Part shown: positions 1 through 10,153 of the stretch, piece after piece
How positions within the stretch are numbered: position 1 is the first letter of the stretch
Layout: each line of letters begins with the position of its first letter
NCBI GenBank assembly: GCA_027306525.1
Contig: DAHUZM010000105.1
Coordinates: 1-54,875 of the forward strand
Reading direction: 5' to 3'
Length of the DNA: 54,875 bases
From: Acidimicrobiaceae bacterium
GTDB lineage: Bacteria > Actinomycetota > Acidimicrobiia > Acidimicrobiales > RAAP-2
Position numbers and translations under genes: made by a program
Notes under the pieces: model-generated
The model's input: the letters and a program-made list of their open reading frames with translations, nothing else
What the model was told of the DNA's origin: nothing
Database searches by the model: none

Positions 1-883
1 GCGCGAACCGAAGACCTGTCACCTTGGGCCTGGATGCTACGACGCCGTTCTCCGCGAGGATCTTCTTTCCGGTCTTCCCGAGCAGGAATTTGACGAAGGC
101 GATCGCAGCGGCCTCGTGCGGGGCCCGGTTGAGAAGGGTGATCGTGAAGTCGGCCGCCGACGAGGTGCCCGTCAACGGGACGGTCTTCAGCTTCGCCGCG
201 GCCGCCTCGACCTTGTAGAAGAAGCCGGCGTCGAGTTGCCCGGCCTGCAACTCACCCACCAAGGCCTCCTCGGGGAACACGTTGGTCTGTTCGCGCGTCA
301 GCGTCTTGAGCCGCGGCAGGTGGTGGCGCGCGGCCACCTGTTCGAGCGCCTTGTCCGCGAGGACGCCCTTCGGGTCGAGCGTGGGGTCGGTCCGACCGAG
401 CCTGAAGCCGGGTTGGTCGACGACCTCGTACCAGGGCTTGGTCCGCAGGTCCGTCGCGAAGCTGCTGTTCGGGTTGTAGCCGAGGACGAGGGGCGAGCTC
501 GCGAACTGCGCGTACCACGAGACCCAGTTGCCGTGCGCGCTGCCCTCCAGGGTCGCGTTCACGGCGGGCGCTGCGCTGATGAACACGTCCGCCTGGATCG
601 TGCCCCCCGAGATGCTGCTCGCGAGCGCGGTCGACCCCATCGAGATGTTGTTGAGCGTGTACCCCGTCGCCCGGTGGAATGCGCCGGCCACCCGGTTCTG
701 CATGAGGTCCTGAAGGGACCCGGCCGAGAGCACCGTCACCGATCCGGTGGCGACGGCGGAGGCCGAGCCCGGAGCGCCGGCGCACACCAACGAGCCGGCG
801 ACGAGGAGGGTCACCCCCAGGGTGCCGAGGCGCACGGTCCTCCGAGCGGGGGCGGGCTGAGGCGGATGTGACCCACGTGGCAT
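1..883 (-). CDS. modA: Molybdate/tungstate ABC transporter substrate-binding protein (ModA/WtpA-like), C-terminus beyond left edge
   Basis: Reverse-strand reading from ATG at 883: signal-peptide-like N-terminus, then GSVTVLSAGSLQDLM..., ...FRLGRTDPTLDPKG...; open to the window edge so absent from the ORF track; next to moa genes. Confidence 0.85.
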   Translation of the reverse strand, partial: MPRGSHPPQPAPARRTVRLGTLGVTLLVAGSLVCAGAPGSASAVATGSVTVLSAGSLQDLMQNRVAGAFHRATGYTLNNISMGSTALASSISGGTIQADVFISAAPAVNATLEGSAHGNWVSWYAQFASSPLVLGYNPNSSFATDLRTKPWYEVVDQPGFRLGRTDPTLDPKGVLADKALEQVAARHHLPRLKTLTREQTNVFPEEALVGELQAGQLDAGFFYKVEAAAAKLKTVPLTGTSSAADFTITLLNRAPHEAAAIAFVKFLLGKTGKKILAENGVVASRPKVTGLRFA

Positions 884-1026
884 CGGAAAAGTGTACAAGA
901 CGGCATTTGCAAGCAGTTCTCCTGAGAGAGCTGGCATAACGGAGTCAGATCGGCTATCTCGCTTGTACTTGCGGGGAGTCGTGTCGGAGCCAGCCGGGAA
1001 TCGATGTCCGTCATATGGTCTCCACC

Positions 1027-1431
1027 ATGCCGAACTACGGGATTGGCCAGGCCGCCGAGGTGCTCGGGGTGAGCAGCGACACGATGCGCCGGATGGCCGA
1101 CGCCGGCCAGGTGAAGGTGGTGCGCACGGCTGGAGGCAGACGGTCGGTGGACGGCGAGGACCTGGCCCGCCTGGCGGTCGAGGTGGCGACGAAGGACCAG
1201 GCGGGGCGCGAGCGTGCGCAGTCGGCGCGGAACCGCTTCGCCGGCATCGTGACCCGGGTCGTCCGCGACACCGTCGCGGCACAGGTCGAGGTGCAGTCCG
1301 GTCCGCACCGCTTCGTCTCGTTGATCACCCGCGAGGCCGCCGACGAGCTCGAGCTGGCTCCCGGCGTGCTGGCCGACGTGGTTATCAAGGCGACCAACGT
1401 CGGCATCGAGCTGCCACGACGAAGGGCGTAG
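1027..1431 (+). CDS. Helix-turn-helix protein fused to a TOBE/Mop molybdate-binding domain
   Basis: MPNYGIGQAAEVLGVSSDTMRRMADAGQVKVVRTAGGRRSV (MerR/excisionase-like HTH) followed by ARNRFAGIVTRVVRDTVAAQVEVQSG...VVIKATNVGIEL (Mop/TOBE). Confidence 0.85.
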   Translation: MPNYGIGQAAEVLGVSSDTMRRMADAGQVKVVRTAGGRRSVDGEDLARLAVEVATKDQAGRERAQSARNRFAGIVTRVVRDTVAAQVEVQSGPHRFVSLITREAADELELAPGVLADVVIKATNVGIELPRRRA

Positions 1432-1491
1432 TCCCTGGACGAGGCGTCATTGCCCCGTGGGCGACCGATGGCCCACCGCTAGGGTGGTCTG

Positions 1492-1962
1492 GTGGGTCAC
1501 GACGACTGGATCGAACTCACCTCCGGTGAGATCCCACTGGCCGAGATCGCCGCCTGGGTCGTGCGCCCGGGCTGCGGGGCCGTCGACATCTTCTGCGGCA
1601 CCGCGCGCGAGCAGTCCGACGACCGCAAGGGGGTCGAGAGGCTCGAGTACGAGGCCTACGAGCCCTTCGTCGTCCCGAAGATGAGCGAGATCGCGACCCA
1701 GGCCCGCCGTCGCTGGCCGCAGGTGGGCCGGCTCGCGCTGGTGCACCGCGTGGGCCCGGTCGTCATCGGCGAGGCCTCGGTGCTCATCGCGGCCTCGACC
1801 CCCCATCGCCCCGAGTCCTTCGACGTCGTCCGCTGGTGCATCGACACATTGAAGGCCACGGTCCCGATCTGGAAGCGCGAGATCTGGGAGGGCGGCGCCG
1901 ACTGGGGGCTCCATGCCCAGGTGCTCCCCGAGGTGGCCGAGGTGCCGGGGCCCGACCGATGA
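1492..1962 (+). CDS. moaE: Molybdopterin synthase catalytic subunit MoaE
   Basis: GCGAVDIFCGTAREQSDDRKGVERLEYEAYEPFV... and RLALVHRVGPVVIGEASVLIAASTPHR; GTG start; ATGA overlap with moaA. Confidence 0.93.
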   Translation: MGHDDWIELTSGEIPLAEIAAWVVRPGCGAVDIFCGTAREQSDDRKGVERLEYEAYEPFVVPKMSEIATQARRRWPQVGRLALVHRVGPVVIGEASVLIAASTPHRPESFDVVRWCIDTLKATVPIWKREIWEGGADWGLHAQVLPEVAEVPGPDR

Positions 1963-3020
1963 CCGAGCGCGCACCGGTCCCCGTCACGCTCGGACCCCGG
2001 CCGAAGCCGACCGGGTCGGACACCGACGATCCCCGCCTGGTCGACCGCTTCGGGCGGGTGCACCGGGACCTGCGGATCTCGATCACCGACCGCTGCAACC
2101 TCCGTTGCGTCTACTGCATGCCCGAGGAAGGGGTCGTGTTCGCGCCGCGGAGCAAGAACCTCACCTATGAAGAGCTGACCCGGATTGCGCGGGTGGCGCG
2201 GGACCTCGGGGTGAGCCGGGTGCGCATCACCGGTGGTGAGCCGCTCGTGCGCCGTGGCGTGGAGTCGTTCGTGGAGAGCCTGGCCGCGCTCGGCTTCGAC
2301 GACGTGTCGATGACGACCAACGGCATCGGCTTGGAGCGCAGGGCGAAAGGCCTCGCCGACGCGGGCCTCCAGCGCGTGAACATCAGCTGTGACTCGCTCC
2401 GGCCGGAGCGGTTCCCAACCATCCGGCGTCGCGGTCAGCTCGCACCGGTGCTGGCGGCGATGGATGCGGCGGAGCGGGCCGGCCTCGCCCCGCTCAAGGT
2501 GAACGTCGTCGTGGTGGCGGGCATCAACGACGACGAGATCGCCGACTTCGCAGGCTTCGCCCGGTCCACCGGTCGGATCGTCCGCTTCATCGAGTACATG
2601 CCCCTCGACGGCGCCGGTCGCTGGGACCGCGCGAGCGTCGTCTCGGCCGATCACATCGTCGAGACCATCGCCGAGCGCTGGCCGCTCGAGTCGGTCGTCC
2701 CGACGGACGCCGATCCGTCCGCCCCCGCGACCCGCTATCGGTTCACCGACGGGGTGGGTGAGATCGGCGTGATCCCGACGGTCACGAAGCCCTTCTGCGG
2801 CACCTGCGACCGGCTGCGGGTGACGGCGGACGGCGCCATCCGGAACTGCCTGTTCGCCAACGAGGAGACGCCGCTGCGCGAGCTCATCCGCGGCGGGGCG
2901 GGCGACGAGCAGATCGCGCTCGCGCTTCGCAGGGCGGTGAACGCCAAGCTGCCCGGACACGGGATCAACGATCCGGGCTTCCTCCGGCCCGCCCGCTCCA
3001 TGTCCATGATCGGCGGGTAG
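1959..3020 (+). CDS. moaA: GTP 3',8-cyclase MoaA (radical SAM)
   Basis: RISITDRCNLRCVYCMPEEG (CxxxCxxC), TGGEPLVRRG, C-terminal Fe-S CGTCDRLRVTADGAIRNCLF. Confidence 0.96.
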   Translation: MTERAPVPVTLGPRPKPTGSDTDDPRLVDRFGRVHRDLRISITDRCNLRCVYCMPEEGVVFAPRSKNLTYEELTRIARVARDLGVSRVRITGGEPLVRRGVESFVESLAALGFDDVSMTTNGIGLERRAKGLADAGLQRVNISCDSLRPERFPTIRRRGQLAPVLAAMDAAERAGLAPLKVNVVVVAGINDDEIADFAGFARSTGRIVRFIEYMPLDGAGRWDRASVVSADHIVETIAERWPLESVVPTDADPSAPATRYRFTDGVGEIGVIPTVTKPFCGTCDRLRVTADGAIRNCLFANEETPLRELIRGGAGDEQIALALRRAVNAKLPGHGINDPGFLRPARSMSMIGG

Positions 3021-3257
3021 TTGCCGAGCGTTCTGTTCTTCGGTCCCGCCCGCGACGCCACCGGCACGCGGGCGACGCTCATCGAAGGCCGCACCCTCGG
3101 CGAGGTGGTCGCATCGACCGTCGAGCGCTACGGCGAGGAGCTCGCCCGGCTCATGCCCACCTGTCGGGTGTGGCTCAACGGCGAGCCGGCGACGCCCGAG
3201 ACCCCGGTCAAAGAGAACGATGAGATCGCGCTGCTCCCGCCCGTGTCGGGGGGCTAG
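3021..3257 (+). CDS. moaD: Molybdopterin synthase sulfur carrier subunit MoaD
   Basis: Small ubiquitin-like protein ending ...LLPPVSGG; TTG start directly after moaA. Confidence 0.92.
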   Translation: MPSVLFFGPARDATGTRATLIEGRTLGEVVASTVERYGEELARLMPTCRVWLNGEPATPETPVKENDEIALLPPVSGG

Positions 3258-3735
3258 CCCGCCGAGGGGTGCGGATCCTGGTCCCCGCCCAAGAGTGCGC
3301 GCGCAGGGGGGAGCACGTCGAGCACGGCGCCGAGGCACTCGGTCGCCCCGCCCGGCGAACCCGGGACGTTGAGGACGAGCGAGCGTCCGAGGGTCCCGGC
3401 GACCGCCCGGCTCAACCGGCCGAGCGGACTCACGGTCCGCATGGCCTCGGCGAGCCCGGGCGCGCCGCGCTCGATTACGAGGAGCGTCGCTTCGGGCGTG
3501 ACGTCGCGTGGCCCGAATCCGGTCCCGCCGGTCGTGACGACGAGCCCGTCGAACCCCGAGCAGAGGGAGCGCAGCGTCGCCGCGATCGGCTCGAGCTCGT
3601 CGGGGCACACGACGCGATCGACGACCTCGTAGCCCTCGGCGGTCAAGAGCTCGGCCAGGGCCGCGCCCGAGCGATCTTCCCGGGTCCCGGCCACCACCCC
3701 GTCGGACACCGTCAGGACCTTTGCCCGGCGCTGGG

Positions 3736-3739
<4 letters not shown>
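3254..3739 (-). CDS. mogA: Molybdopterin adenylyltransferase, MogA/MoaB family
   Basis: RAKVLTVSDGVVAGTREDRSG..., VVTTGGTGFGPRDVTPEAT, NVPGSPGGATECL; TTG start inferred at 3739, overlapping moaC stop. Confidence 0.88.
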
Positions 3740-4230
<491 letters not shown>

Positions 4231-4239
4231 GGGCCGATG

Positions 4240-5496
4240 CTAGGGAAACGCGGCGCTCGGCGGCGCCCCGAATCCGAGACGGTCGGGGTCGAGGAGGAGG
4301 ACGTCGACCGGTTCGCCGGCCCTGACGCCGGTCCCCTCGGGCAGCACCGCCAGGCCGTTCGCCTGGGCCATGGCCAGCAGCTGGTGCGAGTCCTGGCCGC
4401 CCGACGGGCGGACGTGCAGGTGGCCGGCCGAATCGACCTCGGCGACGACCCTCGTGAAGTGGGTCTTGCCGTCGGGCTCACGGGTGAGGTCGACGTCGGC
4501 GATCGCCGACAGCGCAGGCTGGACCAGCTGGCTGTGCCCGGCCATCTTGCGGAGCGCCGGCCGTGCGAACAGCTGGAACGACACCATCGAGGACACCGGG
4601 TTTCCCGGAAGACCGAAGACCGGGACCCGTCCGTCGACCAGCGCGAAGGCGAGCGGCTTGGCCGGGCGGATGGCGACCTGCATCCAGTGCATCTGCGGCC
4701 CGCACATGTCCTGCAGGACGATCCGGACGATGTCGAGGTCGCCGACGCTCACCCCGCCGCTCGTGACCAGCGCATCGCATCGGTTGGCGGCTCGCTCGAT
4801 CGTCTTGCGCAACGTCGCGGCATCGTCGGGGATGATGCCGTAGTCGACGATCGGGTAGCCGGCGCCCTCGAGCAGGGCTGCCAGCACCGGGCGGTTGCCG
4901 TCGCGTATCGCCCCCCGGGGCAGCGACCCCGAGCCCTCCCGCAGCTCGTCGCCCGTCGAGAGGAGCCCGACGGTCGGCGGTCGATGCACCTCGACGCTCT
5001 CGACGCCGATGCGGGCGAGGACGCCGAGGTACGCCTCGCTGAGGACGGTCCCAGCGGGAACGACCTCGCTGCCGGCGGCGATGTCGCTGCCCGGCAGCCG
5101 GACCGCGGTGCCCAGTCCCACGGCCACCTCGACGAGCACCGCCCGGCCGTCGTCCTCGACGCGCGTGCGCTCGACCATGCAGACGGCGTCGGCCCCGTCG
5201 GGCAGGGGCGCACCGGTCATGATCCGCACCGCCTGGCCCGGGCCCACCTCGACCGCGCGGCCGTCGCCCGCCATGACCGAGTCGACCACCGGGAGGAGGA
5301 CCGGCGCCCGGGCGACGTCGGCCGAACGCAGTGCGAAGCCGTCCATCGACGAGGTGGAGAAGGGCGGGACGTCTTCGCCGGACACGATCGCCGCAGCGCT
5401 CACCCGTCCGAGGGCGGCCCGCAGCGGCCGGCGCTCACCCTCGAGGATGGGGCACGCCGAGACGATCAGCTCGCGTGCCTCTTCGAGCGAGATCAA
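4240..5496 (-). CDS. moeA: Molybdopterin molybdotransferase MoeA
   Basis: PPFSTSSMDGFALR, TGAPLPDGADAV, STGDEL, TSGGVSVGDLD, VFGLPGNPVSSMVSF. Confidence 0.96.
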   Translation of the reverse strand: MISLEEARELIVSACPILEGERRPLRAALGRVSAAAIVSGEDVPPFSTSSMDGFALRSADVARAPVLLPVVDSVMAGDGRAVEVGPGQAVRIMTGAPLPDGADAVCMVERTRVEDDGRAVLVEVAVGLGTAVRLPGSDIAAGSEVVPAGTVLSEAYLGVLARIGVESVEVHRPPTVGLLSTGDELREGSGSLPRGAIRDGNRPVLAALLEGAGYPIVDYGIIPDDAATLRKTIERAANRCDALVTSGGVSVGDLDIVRIVLQDMCGPQMHWMQVAIRPAKPLAFALVDGRVPVFGLPGNPVSSMVSFQLFARPALRKMAGHSQLVQPALSAIADVDLTREPDGKTHFTRVVAEVDSAGHLHVRPSGGQDSHQLLAMAQANGLAVLPEGTGVRAGEPVDVLLLDPDRLGFGAPPSAAFP

Positions 5497-5511
5497 CGGT
5501 GAAGAACGCCT

Positions 5512-6198
5512 TCAGCGGCGACGGCGCCGCAAGAAGCGGAAGGCGCCGAGCAGGGCGAACCCGATGACGAGGGGAAGGATCCTCTTCAGCACCGATCCAC
5601 CGGCGACGTCGAGGAGGTCGACGGGCTTCGCCGGCGCCGAGTCGATGGCCCGGGGCCCAGGATCGGTGCTCACCGTGGTCACCCCCGCGCCACCCCCCGC
5701 CCCTGTGTTGGAGCCACTCGAGGCGTCCTCGAGGGCGCTCGGGGGCCCAGCGGGCTCCGAGAGCACGCTCTCTTCGAGCTCGCGGACGAACTGATCGAGG
5801 ATCTTCGCGCTCACCTCGGCCATCGCGCCGCGCCCGAATTGGGCAACCTTGCCGCTGATCTCGAGGTCGGTTGCGATCCGCACCTGGGTCCCGGCCGCGT
5901 CCTGGACGAGGGTCGCGGTGACCGTTGCGCTGGCTGCGCCCTGGCCCTTGGTGTCGCGGCCCTCGGCCCGCAGCACGGCGCGGTGGCCCTCCTCGTCGAG
6001 CTCGACGATCTTGGCCGCGCCCTTGTACTGGGCGGTGATCGGCCCGACCTTCACCTTCACGACGCCGCGATACTCCTCGCCCTCGACCTCGAGGAGCTGC
6101 GCACCGGGCATGCACGGGGCGATCCGCTCGAGATCGGTCAGCACCGCCCACGCGTGCTCGATCGGCACCGAAACTTGAAAGTCATGGTTCAGCTCCAA
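5512..6198 (-). CDS. coxG: CoxG-like SRPBCC-domain protein with C-terminal membrane anchor
   Basis: MELNHDFQVSVPIEHAWAVLTDLERIAPCMPGAQLLEVEGEEYRGVVKVKVGPITAQYKG...; C-terminal hydrophobic segment then RRRRR. Confidence 0.88.
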   Translation of the reverse strand: MELNHDFQVSVPIEHAWAVLTDLERIAPCMPGAQLLEVEGEEYRGVVKVKVGPITAQYKGAAKIVELDEEGHRAVLRAEGRDTKGQGAASATVTATLVQDAAGTQVRIATDLEISGKVAQFGRGAMAEVSAKILDQFVRELEESVLSEPAGPPSALEDASSGSNTGAGGGAGVTTVSTDPGPRAIDSAPAKPVDLLDVAGGSVLKRILPLVIGFALLGAFRFLRRRRR

Positions 6199-6743
6199 CG
6201 CGCCAGGTCCTCCACGGTGTCGATGTCAATTGGCCGCCCGGGACACGGTACTTCTTCGACCAGATCGGGATGCTGCCGCTGGAGGATGCGGGCCCCCTCG
6301 TCGCCGTCGAGGGGTAGCAACGGCCACACCGAGGCGGCGAGGCGCGTCGGCGGTCTGCGCTCGCCCTCGAACGAGGCCACGGCGATCGGGCTCGCCGAGT
6401 CGGCCACGGCCCGCCAGGCCTCCGAGGGGACGAGAGGCTGATCGCCGAGGCCGATGACCACCGCGTCGAATCGCCCGCTGGCCCAGGCCACGGCGGCCTG
6501 GAGCGAGGTCGCCTGGCCGTTTTCGAAACGGGGGTTCTCGATCACCACCACGCCATCGGGCAGGGCCGGCCTGAGGTCGACCGCGCCCATCACGAGCGCG
6601 GTCGCATCGAGACCGGCCCCAAGGGCGCGCTCGACCGCCCACCAGACGAGTGGGCGGCCCCGGAACGGCGCCAGGAGCTTGTGCCCCGCTCCGGTGAACC
6701 GGGTCGCCGAGCCGGCGGCGAGGATCACGGCGGCCGCGCTCAC
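6189..6743 (-). CDS. MobA/MocA-like nucleotidyltransferase (molybdenum cofactor cytidylyl/guanylyltransferase)
   Basis: VILAAGSATRFTGAGHKLLAPFRGRPLVWWAVERAL..., VVIGLGDQPLVPSEAW. Confidence 0.85.
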   Translation of the reverse strand: MSAAAVILAAGSATRFTGAGHKLLAPFRGRPLVWWAVERALGAGLDATALVMGAVDLRPALPDGVVVIENPRFENGQATSLQAAVAWASGRFDAVVIGLGDQPLVPSEAWRAVADSASPIAVASFEGERRPPTRLAASVWPLLPLDGDEGARILQRQHPDLVEEVPCPGRPIDIDTVEDLARWS

Positions 6744-7591
6744 AAGGCGCGGTTATGCCGGTGGATGGGTCCCGAGCTTGCGCTGAGCGTCACCGCAGCG
6801 TCGGTGCCACTCTGCGCCGCAATGATCTCGGCGCAGATCGACACCGCGGTCTCCTCGGGCGTCCGTGCGCCGATGTCGAGGCCGATCGGTGCACGGACCC
6901 GCGCCAGCTGCTCCTCGGTCACGCCCGCCTCGCCCAAGCGCAGGTTCCTCTGCTCGGTGGTCCGGCGTGATCCCATCGCACCGATGTAGCCAACGTCGGT
7001 CTCGAGGGCGGCGATGATGCCCGGGACGTCGAACTTGGCGTCGTGGGTGAGCACGCACACCGCGTCGCTCGGACCGAGCTCGGGCGCGACCCGTCGCAGG
7101 TAACGGTCGGGCCATTCGGCCACCACCTCGTCCGCGTCTGGGAACCGCCGTGCCGTCGCGAACACCGGCCGGGCATCGCACACGACGACCCGGTACCCGA
7201 GGACCCTTGCCATCGACGCCAGGGCCGCGCTGAAGTCGACCGCTCCCAGGATGATCATGCGCGGTTGAGGGCTGAAGGCCTGGATGAACACACCCACGGC
7301 CTCCTGTCCGATCTCCCCGTGGACCCCGTAGTGGACGAGTGCGTTCCGACCCATCGCAAGAGCCCCGCGCGCGTCCCGTGCGGCCGACGAGTCGAGGCCC
7401 GGCTCGCCCAACGACCCCACCGGCTCGCCGCCCCGCCCGACGAGCAGCTTGCCCCCGAGCCCGGTCATGCCGGGCGCGGTCACGACCGTCGCCAGGGCGA
7501 CCGGTTCGTCGCGGCGTAGTGCGTCGCGGAGGACCTCGTACACCCCGAGCGCCCGAGCACCCCCCGCCGGCGCGTCGTGCCCCTCTACCAA
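6740..7591 (-). CDS. XdhC/CoxF family protein (C-terminal Rossmann module)
   Basis: ...MIILGAVDFSAALASMARVLGYRVVVCDARPVFATARRFPDADEVV...; GYIGAMGSRRTTEQRNLRL. Confidence 0.87.
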   Translation of the reverse strand: MVEGHDAPAGGARALGVYEVLRDALRRDEPVALATVVTAPGMTGLGGKLLVGRGGEPVGSLGEPGLDSSAARDARGALAMGRNALVHYGVHGEIGQEAVGVFIQAFSPQPRMIILGAVDFSAALASMARVLGYRVVVCDARPVFATARRFPDADEVVAEWPDRYLRRVAPELGPSDAVCVLTHDAKFDVPGIIAALETDVGYIGAMGSRRTTEQRNLRLGEAGVTEEQLARVRAPIGLDIGARTPEETAVSICAEIIAAQSGTDAAVTLSASSGPIHRHNRAL

Positions 7592-7899
7592 TCCAGGGGC
7601 TCCACGAAGATCGTGAGCGTCCCACCACAGGTCAGCCCGACGGCGAAGGCCTCGTCGTCGGAGTAGCCGAAGGTGCGGAGTCGTGGCTCACCGCTCGAGA
7701 GCACCTCGAGCGCCTCGGTCACGACGGCGCCCTCAACGCAGCCTCCCGACACCGAGCCCGCGACCTCTCCGTCCTCGCTGACCGCCATGGTGGCACCCGG
7801 CCCCCGCGGGCCGGATCCGAGCACATCGACGACCGTGGCCACGGCGACCCGTCGGCCACCGGCCCGCCAGCGCTCGATGTCGTCCAAGACGTCCTTCAT
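7585..7899 (-). CDS. XdhC/CoxI N-terminal domain protein
   Basis: MKDVLDDIERWRAGGRRVAVATVVDVLGSGPRGPGATMAVSEDGEVAGSVSGGCVEGAV...GLTCGG. Confidence 0.87.
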   Translation of the reverse strand: MKDVLDDIERWRAGGRRVAVATVVDVLGSGPRGPGATMAVSEDGEVAGSVSGGCVEGAVVTEALEVLSSGEPRLRTFGYSDDEAFAVGLTCGGTLTIFVEPLDW

Positions 7900-7915
7900 C
7901 CTTGGCTCCTTCGAA

Positions 7916-9031
7916 TCAGTCCGCGAGCGCGCCCAGCAGTTGGTCGAGCGAGGCGACGTTGTGACCCGGCAGGAAGCGGTCCACATAGGGAAGGGCTGCC
8001 GCCATGCCCCGGGTCAAGGGCTCATAGCCGGGGCTCGCCTTGAGCGGGTTCACCCAGATCACCTGATGGGCCACCCGGTGCAGCCGTGCCATCTGCGATC
8101 CCAGCTCGTCGGGGTCGCCCCGGTCCCAGCCGTCGGAGAGGATGACCACCTGGGACCCGCGGGCCATGCCGCCGATCCCGAAACGGTCGTTGAACTCGCG
8201 AAGGCCGTCGCCGAGCTTCGTCCCGCCGGACCAGTCCGGCACCACCGCCGACGCGGCCACCATGGCGGCGTCGGGGTCACGCGAGGACAGCTGACGGGTG
8301 ATGCGCGTCAGGCGCGTCCCGAGCGCAAAGGCCTCCACGCGTGTTCGCCCGGCGACGACGACGTGGGCGAACCGCAAGATCGCGCGGGCGTAGGGCTCCA
8401 TCGACCCGCTGACGTCGGCGACGAGGACCACCTTGCGAGCGCGCGGGAGCCGGCGCATCGCTTCGAGGTGGGCGATCTCCCCGCCGCTGCGCATCGATCG
8501 TCGGATCGTCGAAGCGATGTCGGGGCGGGTGCCCGAGCGAGCGGCGCGCCAGCGGTGCGATCTGCGGATGGCCTCGGTGGCCGGCATGTCGCGCATGATC
8601 GCCATCGCCTCGGCCAGCTCCTCGGGGGTGCACTCGGCGAAGTTCTTCTCGCGCAACACCTCGACCCTGCTGTAGCTGAGCGACCCCGCTCGCGCTGAGC
8701 CAGACGCGTCCCTGTCGGCGTCGACGCGGAGCCCTTCGGAGGAGAAGTGCGTTGCTGCGTCCTGCTCGTTGTGCGTGTCGCGCTCGGCGAGGCCCCAGTA
8801 CGAAGCGAACGCGCGGTCATAGACCTCGATGTCCTCGGGCCTTCGGACCAGCGTCGCCCGGCCCGCCCAGTACAGCGAGCCGGTGCGATCGGCTCCGAGG
8901 AGGTCGAGCGCACGGACGAAGGTGAAGACGTCGGCGACCGGGGTGCGCAACCCCTGGGCGCGCAGCACCCGGCAGAACCCGACGACCACGCGGATCGGGG
9001 CGTCCGAATCGAGTAGGTCGAGCTCACCCAC
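7916..9031 (-). CDS. coxE: CoxE-like von Willebrand factor A domain protein
   Basis: VVLVADVSGSMEPYARAILRFAH (MIDAS motif) and CoxE-like N-terminus; adjacent to MoxR ATPase. Confidence 0.9.
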   Translation of the reverse strand: MGELDLLDSDAPIRVVVGFCRVLRAQGLRTPVADVFTFVRALDLLGADRTGSLYWAGRATLVRRPEDIEVYDRAFASYWGLAERDTHNEQDAATHFSSEGLRVDADRDASGSARAGSLSYSRVEVLREKNFAECTPEELAEAMAIMRDMPATEAIRRSHRWRAARSGTRPDIASTIRRSMRSGGEIAHLEAMRRLPRARKVVLVADVSGSMEPYARAILRFAHVVVAGRTRVEAFALGTRLTRITRQLSSRDPDAAMVAASAVVPDWSGGTKLGDGLREFNDRFGIGGMARGSQVVILSDGWDRGDPDELGSQMARLHRVAHQVIWVNPLKASPGYEPLTRGMAAALPYVDRFLPGHNVASLDQLLGALAD

Positions 9032-9944
9032 CGGTCACCGCCGAGGCGATCAGCGCCCCGAGCTCGGGTCGGACCCGCTCGGCGTCCTCGCGGTACTTGA
9101 GCACCGCGCCGAGCGTGCGAGACGCACTCTTGGGGTCGAGGGCGTCTCGGCCAAGCGCGTGCAGCGCTCGCGCCCAGTCGATGGCCTCGGCGACCCCCGG
9201 GGACTTGTAGAGGCCCATCGTGCGAAGTCCCTGGACGGCGGTCGTCACCTGACGAGCCAGTTGCTCGCCGGCCTCGGGGACCCGGGTCAAGACGATGGCG
9301 ACCTCTCGGTCCAAGTCGGGGTGTTCCACCCAGTGGTAGATCGCCCGTCGCTTCAGGGCGTCGTGCACGTCCCGGGTGCGGTTCGAGGTGAGGACCACGA
9401 CCGGCGGGACCGCCGCATGGAAGGTCCCGATCTCGGGAACCGTCACGGTGAAGTTGGCCAGGACCTCCAAGAGAAAGGCCTCGAACTCGTCGTCGGCCCG
9501 GTCGATCTCGTCGATGAGGAGCACCGACGGCGCCTGCCTGGCGTCCGTGCTGCCGGCGATCGCCTGCAGGATCGGCCGGCGGATCAAGAAGCGCTCGGAG
9601 AACAGCTCGTCCTCGCCGACCGGGGTGGCCTCGCCGGGGCGGTCATGGGCCCGGATGTAGAGCAACTGGCGCTGGTAGTCCCACTCGTAGATGGCCTGAT
9701 GAGCGGCGATTCCCTCGTAGCACTGCAATCGAATGAGCTCGGCACCGAGCCATTGGGCGAGCGCGTGCGCGACCTCGGTCTTTCCGACCCCGGGCTCGCC
9801 CTCGAGGAAGAGGGGCCGCCGGAGCTGGATGGCGAGGAAGATCGCCGTCGCCAAGCCCTCGCCGGGCAGATAGCCCCGCCCGCGGAGGGCGGTCTCGATC
9901 TCGTCTGGCGTTGCCGGTGGCGTCCACGCCCCCCGAGGAGTCAC
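9024..9944 (-). CDS. coxD: CoxD-like MoxR family AAA+ ATPase
   Basis: PLFLEGEPGVGKTEVAHALA (Walker A), VLLIDEIDRADDEFEAFLLEVL (Walker B); GTG start inferred at 9944. Confidence 0.9.
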   Translation of the reverse strand: MTPRGAWTPPATPDEIETALRGRGYLPGEGLATAIFLAIQLRRPLFLEGEPGVGKTEVAHALAQWLGAELIRLQCYEGIAAHQAIYEWDYQRQLLYIRAHDRPGEATPVGEDELFSERFLIRRPILQAIAGSTDARQAPSVLLIDEIDRADDEFEAFLLEVLANFTVTVPEIGTFHAAVPPVVVLTSNRTRDVHDALKRRAIYHWVEHPDLDREVAIVLTRVPEAGEQLARQVTTAVQGLRTMGLYKSPGVAEAIDWARALHALGRDALDPKSASRTLGAVLKYREDAERVRPELGALIASAVTGG

Positions 9945-10153
9945 GCTCAGAGCGTAGTGGTGCTCGCGCCGAGCCCATCTGAGCAGGCACGGAGGGCCCC
10001 ATCGGGGGTCGGCGTCCCAGCGGTGCCCCCTCGACGCCGCTGGCCTCACCGCTCGAGGCGTTGAGCGATCGCCCAAATCGCCGAGTCGGCGGCGCGCGGA
10101 GGGCACCACTACGATGCCCGCGGAAGCACCGGCTCGACCCGGGGGGAACCCAA

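Noticed and set aside
1656-3608. 650-aa minus-strand ORF (and similar long ORFs such as 36048-38873 -, 13621-15117 -, 47529-49703 -, 3721-5502 +)
   Set aside because: Antisense or out-of-frame to strongly identified genes; low-complexity R/G/H-rich translations typical of spurious ORFs in high-GC DNA.
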